Shown here one piece after another: positions 29,451-33,242 of a stretch of 33,242 bases of DNA. A program made the translations under genes and the position numbers. This DNA comes from a virus. Each line of letters begins with the position of its first letter. Within the stretch, counting starts at the first letter, position 1. The stretch lies in the IMG/VR virus record IMGVR_UViG_3300031803_000005, positions 1 through 33,242 of that record, one strand, 5' to 3'. Under the pieces are notes generated by a model. The model ran no database searches, was not told the origin of the DNA, and worked only from the letters and a program-made list of their open reading frames with translations.

Positions 29451-29786
29451 ATGACTATTACGTTCGATCAGTTGTTGGAGCAGGCGAAAGTTTCCCTGGC
29501 CCCCAACGGTCTCTGGCTGGCCAAGCAGGATCGTACATGCGAAAGCATGTCGAGGGTGTTTGTAGCTATTCGTGCGTTGATCGATTCGGTCAACGACTCG
29601 GAAACAAAGATCAGTCGGGAGCATGCGGCATTGTCGAAGACCAACAGCCGACTGGCTGCTGACAATTCTGAGTCGCAGAAGGAAATCACACGTATCACGA
29701 AAACCGCGATCGCTCGCGGCCTGGAGAGTGTGCCAGAGGTGTCTGACTCGGCCCGGAATCGTATCTTGTCAGTGAACGGCGGATAG
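29451..29786 (+). CDS. Hypothetical coiled-coil protein
   Basis: The 111-residue product starts one base after the previous stop, with GAG as weak RBS. Residues 1-30 include TFDQLLEQAKVSLAPNGLWLAKQDRTCESMSRVFVAIRALID, and 45-90 form a heptad-rich coiled coil (SETKISREHAALSKTNSRLAADNSESQKEITRITK). Such a protein could pair with the gene before it. It is followed by a spacer with a strong hairpin. No family is recognised. Confidence 0.6.
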   Translation: MTITFDQLLEQAKVSLAPNGLWLAKQDRTCESMSRVFVAIRALIDSVNDSETKISREHAALSKTNSRLAADNSESQKEITRITKTAIARGLESVPEVSDSARNRILSVNGG

Positions 29787-29817
29787 TCCCGCCGGTAACC
29801 TGAGAACTTACCGTTGA

Positions 29818-29847
29818 GCCATCCGCCAACCTACCCTGGCGGATGGC
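29818..29847. other. Perfect 11-bp hairpin without a T-run
   Basis: GCCATCCGCCA (29818-29828) and TGGCGGATGGC (29837-29847) pair perfectly around an 8-base loop, ACCTACCC. No T-run follows on either side, so this is not a clear intrinsic terminator; it may stabilise the 3' end, act in rho-dependent termination, or be an operator. Confidence 0.5.
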
Positions 29848-29866
29848 GAGCGGGTTCGATTGCCTA

Positions 29867-29899
29867 TTGACATATCGACTAGAAACGCTCACGTTCTAG
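29867..29899 (+). promoter_or_regulatory. Candidate promoter -35 with overlapping inverted repeat
   Basis: TTGACA (29867-29872) is a full -35 consensus, though no good -10 is at the right distance. ACTAGAAACG (29878-29887) and CGTTCTAGT (29891-29899) are near-perfect inverted arms with one extra base, placed between it and the start codon. The arrangement is that of an operator-controlled promoter and could be autoregulated by the next protein. Confidence 0.35.
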
Positions 29900-29904
29900 T
29901 TGCA

Positions 29905-30201
29905 ATGGACATTCTCGTATACCTCGGATGGATCCTAGTTCGGCACATCATACCGATTGTGCTCGAGCTACTCTCGTCGCTTGGCGCTGATTCGGTGATC
30001 GTCGAGTCTGACATCCAGAGAGAAATCAGAGCGGAACACGGGCGTGAGGCGTCGCGAAGACAACTGGGCCGCGCTCTTCGGTATTTGGAATCTGCCGGGG
30101 CCATTCATCTCACGTACCCTATGGGACGATTTTGCATTTCGCGCGCCCCTGGTTTCGTCGCGTGTCGCGCGGAGTCCATTCCAGCGGCAATAGACCCATA
30201 G
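29905..30201 (+). CDS. Winged-helix-like regulator
   Basis: The protein is 98 residues from ATG 29905 (an in-frame TTG at 29860 would add 15 residues; RBS support is weak for both). It has a hydrophobic N-terminus (MDILVYLGWILVRHIIPIVLELLSSLG) followed by ADSVIVESDIQREIRAEHGREASRRQLGRALRYLESAGAIHLTYPMGRFCIS, which reads as a winged helix with the recognition helix at SRRQLGRALRYLESAG. The strand-wing IHLTYPMGRFCIS completes the fold. It probably regulates neighbouring phage genes; nearby inverted arms may be its target. Confidence 0.6.
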   Translation: MDILVYLGWILVRHIIPIVLELLSSLGADSVIVESDIQREIRAEHGREASRRQLGRALRYLESAGAIHLTYPMGRFCISRAPGFVACRAESIPAAIDP

Positions 30202-30209
30202 AGGTACAC

Positions 30210-30425
30210 ATGCCAGATACTCCCGGCGCACCAAGTTATATCGCCCCGGAGCGATTCTACACGCTGCAGGGATTCAAAACCGCGGCTGGGATCGGCGACA
30301 CGCTGATTCGGCACGCTCGTCTCGGCGGTGTCCAGATCCCAGCCAAACGAATAGGCCGTCGCAAGTTTATCCGTGGCGATGACGGTATTCGATACCTCGA
30401 GCAAGTTGCGAGGTTACAACCATGA
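30210..30425 (+). CDS. Small helix-turn-helix protein (excisionase/MerR-like)
   Basis: The 71-residue protein contains RFYTLQGFKTAAGIGDTLIRHARLGGVQIPAKRIGRRKFIRGDDGIRYLEQVARL, matching the small HTH group with a recognition helix and a wing (IGRRKFIRGDDGIRYLE) used by excisionases, Torso/AlpA-like and related regulators. GAGG at 30201-30204 gives a fitting start at ATG 30210. An excisionase role is unlikely without an integrase in the window. Its stop overlaps a 20-residue mini-frame (ATGA at 30422-30425). Confidence 0.65.
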   Translation: MPDTPGAPSYIAPERFYTLQGFKTAAGIGDTLIRHARLGGVQIPAKRIGRRKFIRGDDGIRYLEQVARLQP

Positions 30426-30484
30426 ATCGTCTTGCACTCGGAAAAAAACAGGCTCATCGAATATGCTCAATCTGCGAAGAATAA
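30422..30484 (+). CDS. Possible 20-residue leader microgene
   Basis: ATG 30422 overlaps the stop of the HTH gene and reads a short basic frame with C..C (CSICEE), ending at TAA 30482-30484, 19 bases inside the holin-like gene. It could be a coupling leader that guides ribosomes to the holin-like start. No other support exists. Confidence 0.2.
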   Translation: MNRLALGKKQAHRICSICEE

Positions 30485-30717
30485 TTGTAAACTGGAAAAC
30501 GTCGCTAGGCGGACTGGCCGCGATACTTGCCGCCGTGAAGCTATTGATGGGCTATCTATCGCCAGCCTGGGATGACGACCCGGAAACGATGGTCAATTGG
30601 AATATGGTTTTAGAATCGCTCGGCGTGCTAGCGGCTGGCCTGGCTGCGCTGTGGGCACGCGATAACGACAAGTCGAGCGCCGACAATGCAATCACGCCAG
30701 GTGGATCGGGTCGATGA
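30463..30717 (+). CDS. Holin-like protein
   Basis: The 84-residue protein from ATG 30463 has two membrane segments, at about residues 14-33 (LGGLAAILAAVKLLMGYLS) and 47-65 (VLESLGVLAAGLAALWA), and a short polar C-terminus that begins ARDNDKSSADN. This two-TM plan with an ARDN-type cytoplasmic tail resembles small phage holins of the type preceding endolysin genes. Its stop overlaps the next start (ATGA at 30714-30717). Position before the peptidase gene supports a lysis role, but membrane topology is only read by eye. Confidence 0.65.
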   Translation: MLNLRRIIVNWKTSLGGLAAILAAVKLLMGYLSPAWDDDPETMVNWNMVLESLGVLAAGLAALWARDNDKSSADNAITPGGSGR

Positions 30718-31022
30718 GGATTTCCGACTGGATAGCGATCGGTGCCGTTGTGGTTGGCGCGCTTGCCTACGTGGTTCCCGGGCTGGTGTCCAATCTGCGG
30801 GGCCTGGTCGGACGCCTAACGACGACTTCGCCAATTGACGACGTTGACGTCGTGCCGATCGTTGGTGTTGTCGACCGCCACCAGGCGGTCGACGCACTAT
30901 GCACGATTGAGCAGTGGGGCAAGGGGCTGAACAATCCGGAATTCAACGAGAGCTTGCAAGGGCTTTGTAGACAATTCCTAGTTCGATACGACGAGACCGA
31001 TGAGCAAGATAAAACTGATTAA
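30714..31022 (+). CDS. Membrane-anchored protein of the lysis region
   Basis: The 102-residue product has an N-terminal membrane helix (DWIAIGAVVVGALAYVVPGLV, residues 4-24) and a soluble part with HQAVDALCTIEQWGKGLNNPEFNESLQGLCRQFLVRY, which reads as a helical bundle with two Cys. Small phage proteins with one N-terminal helix downstream of the holin often act as antiholins or spanin-like partners, a possibility only. It overlaps the holin stop by 4 bases and the following gene by 23. Confidence 0.55.
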   Translation: MRISDWIAIGAVVVGALAYVVPGLVSNLRGLVGRLTTTSPIDDVDVVPIVGVVDRHQAVDALCTIEQWGKGLNNPEFNESLQGLCRQFLVRYDETDEQDKTD

Positions 31023-31419
31023 ATTATGTAGGCTCGTCGTCATTGCCTGGGCTGTTGTGCGAGTCGGTGAGCTGATCGCATGCCAAGCCGCTGGGATAAT
31101 CCCGGCGATCGTGGATCCGATCCCGGTAGATGTCGATTGCTTGACAGTCATCATCGTCCGCGAGACAGGCAAGCACGGCACGACCAGCACCGCGCAGCTA
31201 AACGCAATGCAATCCGTCTTGCTTGAGGAGGCGATCGAAGACGCTGGCGGTGAGCTCAGGAAATTCGATCCGGACCAGGCCCCGCCAGGCCATTGGGCGC
31301 CGATCGCAGGCCGGGCTGGCGATCTACCGTGGTGGGGCGTGTATGGGACGCGTTGGGTCGAGGGGGCGTTCCCGAAGAACTTAGAGCAGGCGCTTAAAGT
31401 TGTGGCGGAGTGCCGGTAA
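31000..31419 (+). CDS. Hypothetical protein with N-terminal membrane segment
   Basis: The 139-residue product starts at ATG 31000 inside the previous gene (23-base overlap). The N-terminus (LIKLCRLVVIAWAVVRVGELIACQAAGIIPAI) is hydrophobic. The soluble part contains VDVDCLTVIIVRETGKHGTTSTAQLNAMQSVLLEEAIEDAGG, GHWAPIAGRAGDLPWWGVYGTRWVEGAFPKNLEQAL, a thioredoxin-like or peptidase-inhibitor-like arrangement I cannot place. The stop overlaps the peptidase ATG by one base (TAATG at 31417-31421), so it is probably co-translated with the peptidase. Confidence 0.6.
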   Translation: MSKIKLIKLCRLVVIAWAVVRVGELIACQAAGIIPAIVDPIPVDVDCLTVIIVRETGKHGTTSTAQLNAMQSVLLEEAIEDAGGELRKFDPDQAPPGHWAPIAGRAGDLPWWGVYGTRWVEGAFPKNLEQALKVVAECR

Positions 31420-32225
31420 TGGCCACCCTTGACGGAATCCCGATCATCGACGAATCCAACTATCGATCATATGTTTCGGAAATCGAAACCGAGGGATTCG
31501 GAACCGGATACATCCCCCGGGATTACGACGCGATGCCCGAGGGGAGTCTTGGATTCGCCGACCCATTCGACTTGCCTGTCATACCGCGGGACCAATGGGC
31601 CGAGCGGATTAAGGCGCGGGAAGTTTCGCATTCGCGGATCAGCGATTGGCAACGAAGGAAAAAAGTGAAAGTAAATAGCCAAGGACAGACATCGTTTTGC
31701 TGGGCGCACGGCACGGTCAAAGCCATGGAATTATCCTACGCCATGAGCGGGCACGACTACACGGAGCTGGCACCGGAATCGATCGCGGCACCGATCAAGG
31801 GCTTTCGCAGCCAGGGCGGAAACACGCCAGAGGCGATCCGGTGGCTATCAGCAAAGGGCTGCTGTGAGCGGCAATACTGGCCGAGAAATTCGTACAGTCG
31901 CAGTAACTACACCGACCAGGTTAAGCAAAACGCAATGCTTTGGCGATTGTCTGAATGGCTGGAGTTGTCGCGGAATCGGTTTGATCAGCTAGCGACGTGT
32001 TTATTGTTGGGCTTGCCCGCGGGGATCGGTCTAAAGTGGTGGCGCCACCTTGTGTGTGCAATGGATCTCGTCAAGACGGGCGCCAATTCCTACGGCGTGA
32101 TGATTCTCAATTCATGGGGGCCGGGCTGGGGCGATAACGGCCGCGGGATATTAGAAGAATCGAAGGCGAAAGCGTTTGATCAATACGCTTGCCGGACGGG
32201 GACTTTGCGGGGGCTGGCCGCGTGA
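31419..32225 (+). CDS. Papain-family (C1A) cysteine peptidase
   Basis: The 268-residue protein has a complete C1A active site. The oxyanion glutamine is Q88, six residues before the catalytic C94 in the segment QGQTSFCWAH (papain has the same Q-to-C spacing), H210 lies in LKWWRHLVCAMDLV, and N231 in LNSWGPGWGDNG. It has no signal peptide, so release across the membrane would need the holin. It starts on an overlapped ATG. As no lysozyme, amidase or CHAP gene is seen, this peptidase is the best endolysin-like candidate, attacking the protein part of the envelope; its substrate is an inference. Confidence 0.85.
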   Translation: MATLDGIPIIDESNYRSYVSEIETEGFGTGYIPRDYDAMPEGSLGFADPFDLPVIPRDQWAERIKAREVSHSRISDWQRRKKVKVNSQGQTSFCWAHGTVKAMELSYAMSGHDYTELAPESIAAPIKGFRSQGGNTPEAIRWLSAKGCCERQYWPRNSYSRSNYTDQVKQNAMLWRLSEWLELSRNRFDQLATCLLLGLPAGIGLKWWRHLVCAMDLVKTGANSYGVMILNSWGPGWGDNGRGILEESKAKAFDQYACRTGTLRGLAA

Positions 32226-32749
32226 TCCACAAAACAAATGACACCGTCGCTTTTCGTGGTGTTGCGCTCATCGTCGGCGGGTGGGTTCTCGCTGCCGTCA
32301 GCTACATGGCTGGGGTTTTCATCGAGCGGAACCGATCGCAAATCGAGCCGCCTGAGTCCGCCAAATTAGGCGGCGCGGAATTGGCCGATTTGTTTGGCGA
32401 AACGGAGCAGATGCAACCGATACCATTGGCCGATCCGACCGACTACGAGCGGGGGATGCTACCCGACTTCGACGACTTAATCGCGAAGCCAGCGGATCCA
32501 CGACCAACCATAGCCGATCCACACCCTGACGTTGACTGGGAGCCAATCGACGGCAAGTCTGGCTCTGTACCAGCACAACGACGGGGTGATCGGCACTGGG
32601 TGCAATACGCCTGCAAGAATGGCTTATGTTGTCCAGCTGAACGGGCGCCGGTCGGTGCGGTTGGAAGGGGAAGCGACGGCTACTATCACTGGAAATGGCC
32701 AGACGGAGTCTTCAGGCCGTACACGTCAGACGGCCAGCGTTCATTTTAA
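32222..32749 (+). CDS. Membrane-anchored protein after the peptidase
   Basis: The 175-residue product begins at GTG 32222, overlapping the peptidase stop (GTGA at 32222-32225). Residues 12-31 (RGVALIVGGWVLAAVSYMAGVF) form a membrane segment, followed by a long acidic linker (EPPESAKLGGAELADLFG, EQMQPIPLADPTDYERGM) and a C-terminal compact part with QYACKNGLCCPAERAP and YYHWKWPDGVFRPY, which has three Cys. The anchored linker and cysteine end recall envelope-spanning proteins, but it has no lipobox and no family is recognised. The overlap suggests joint expression with the peptidase. Confidence 0.55.
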   Translation: MIHKTNDTVAFRGVALIVGGWVLAAVSYMAGVFIERNRSQIEPPESAKLGGAELADLFGETEQMQPIPLADPTDYERGMLPDFDDLIAKPADPRPTIADPHPDVDWEPIDGKSGSVPAQRRGDRHWVQYACKNGLCCPAERAPVGAVGRGSDGYYHWKWPDGVFRPYTSDGQRSF

Positions 32750-32762
32750 AAAGAGGCGTATC

Positions 32763-33242
32763 ATGCGAATATTACTTTTCGTTTTGTTCTGCGGCGGATT
32801 CTGTTTTTGTGATTATCTCGAGCGCGACACGATCGAACCGGGATCGATTGCCCATGCTGTCGGCGACGATCAGACGTATCCCGTTCGCATTCTCCGGCGG
32901 TTGCGGCAACGTTGGCTCAACAATCGGGCAGGCGTCTACAACGCTTGGGGTGGCTCAGTGGGAGCCGGATACGACGGATCTAGCTACTCCATCCAGCGGT
33001 CGGCTATACCCGACCCGTCTAGCTATTCCTACAGCTGCAAGCCTGGGCCTGTTGGCGCCGGTGCTTGCCCGCAGCGCAACGCCTACGCCGACACGGGTGG
33101 CCAGGTTGACGCGTATGGCTCGATAATAGCAACAGCAACCACATTGAGCGTGGAGGAGATAGAACAGCTTATTGACGAGCTAACCAATCTGGTCAATTCA
33201 GCTCGCGGCGACATGCGAGACGCCAGACTGATAAGCGTGCGT
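32763..33242 (+). CDS. Secreted protein, partial (runs off the right edge)
   Basis: ATG 32763 opens a frame of 160 codons that is still open at the last base. The first 16 residues (MRILLFVLFCGGFCFC) form a strong signal peptide, with a Cys-rich cleavage zone. The rest is Gly-, Ser- and Tyr-rich and contains WGGSVGAGYDGSSYSIQRS, SSYSYSCKPGPVGAGACP and an acidic helix SVEEIEQLIDELTNLVNSARGDMRD at the end. The frame has no stop to the edge. GAGG (32752-32755) precedes the start. A secreted protein in a lysis or envelope region; function unknown. Confidence 0.6.
   Translation, partial: MRILLFVLFCGGFCFCDYLERDTIEPGSIAHAVGDDQTYPVRILRRLRQRWLNNRAGVYNAWGGSVGAGYDGSSYSIQRSAIPDPSSYSYSCKPGPVGAGACPQRNAYADTGGQVDAYGSIIATATTLSVEEIEQLIDELTNLVNSARGDMRDARLISVR

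Overview
The window looks like one contiguous piece of a tailed-phage (siphovirus-type) genome or prophage. Every gene I can support lies on the + strand. Genes are tightly packed and many stop codons overlap the next start (ATGA, TAATG, GTGA and the rarer TTGA). I see no host housekeeping genes, no integrase and no convincing lysogeny repressor. The host cannot be fixed from sequence alone. A CsrA with an MLVLSRK start, a tail protein with a GNWD..P motif and a papain-like peptidase would fit a planctomycete or related environmental bacterium, but this is inference.

Region 1 (1-5833) is DNA packaging and head assembly: a cut-off membrane protein, two small unknowns, an HNH endonuclease, small and large terminase, a tiny membrane protein that is easily missed, an HK97-type portal and an HK97-type prohead protease. 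A long hairpin with a T-run (5950-6010) separates the protease from the major capsid protein (6079-7437). Region 2 (7558-12968) holds the head-tail connectors, tail terminator, tail tube, a tail-assembly chaperone pair joined by a near-textbook -1 frameshift signal (A AAA AAC plus a hairpin 8 nt downstream), and a short tape measure protein. Region 3 (12968-20032) encodes tail-tip and receptor-binding proteins: one with a collar-like motif, one with a GNWD..P motif, one with two Asp-box motifs as in sialidase-like propellers, and a 606-residue fibre-like protein that begins with a signal-peptide-like segment.

Region 4 (20062-24669) is control, recombination and replication: an XRE-type regulator, a compact three-way-junction RNA whose closing stem covers the ribosome-binding site of the next gene, a phage CsrA, a RecE-like exonuclease with a RecT-like annealing protein, a small PD-(D/E)XK-type nuclease, an iteron array resembling a replication origin, a strong promoter and a replication-initiator-like protein. 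Region 5 (24670-25875) is about 1.2 kb dense in repeats: an 18-bp palindrome, three related inverted repeats (two showing a compensatory base change), a bidirectional-looking terminator, a four-tract G-quadruplex motif, and a 149-bp exact duplication that makes two small genes with the same N-terminus and different C-termini.

Region 6 (25876-30425) carries an SNF2-type helicase overlapping a DNA methyltransferase, then small regulatory or DNA-binding proteins. Region 7 (30463-33242) looks like the lysis region: a holin-like two-TM protein, further membrane proteins and a papain-family (C1A) cysteine peptidase with complete catalytic residues. No lysozyme, amidase or CHAP enzyme is visible. 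The last gene runs off the right edge.
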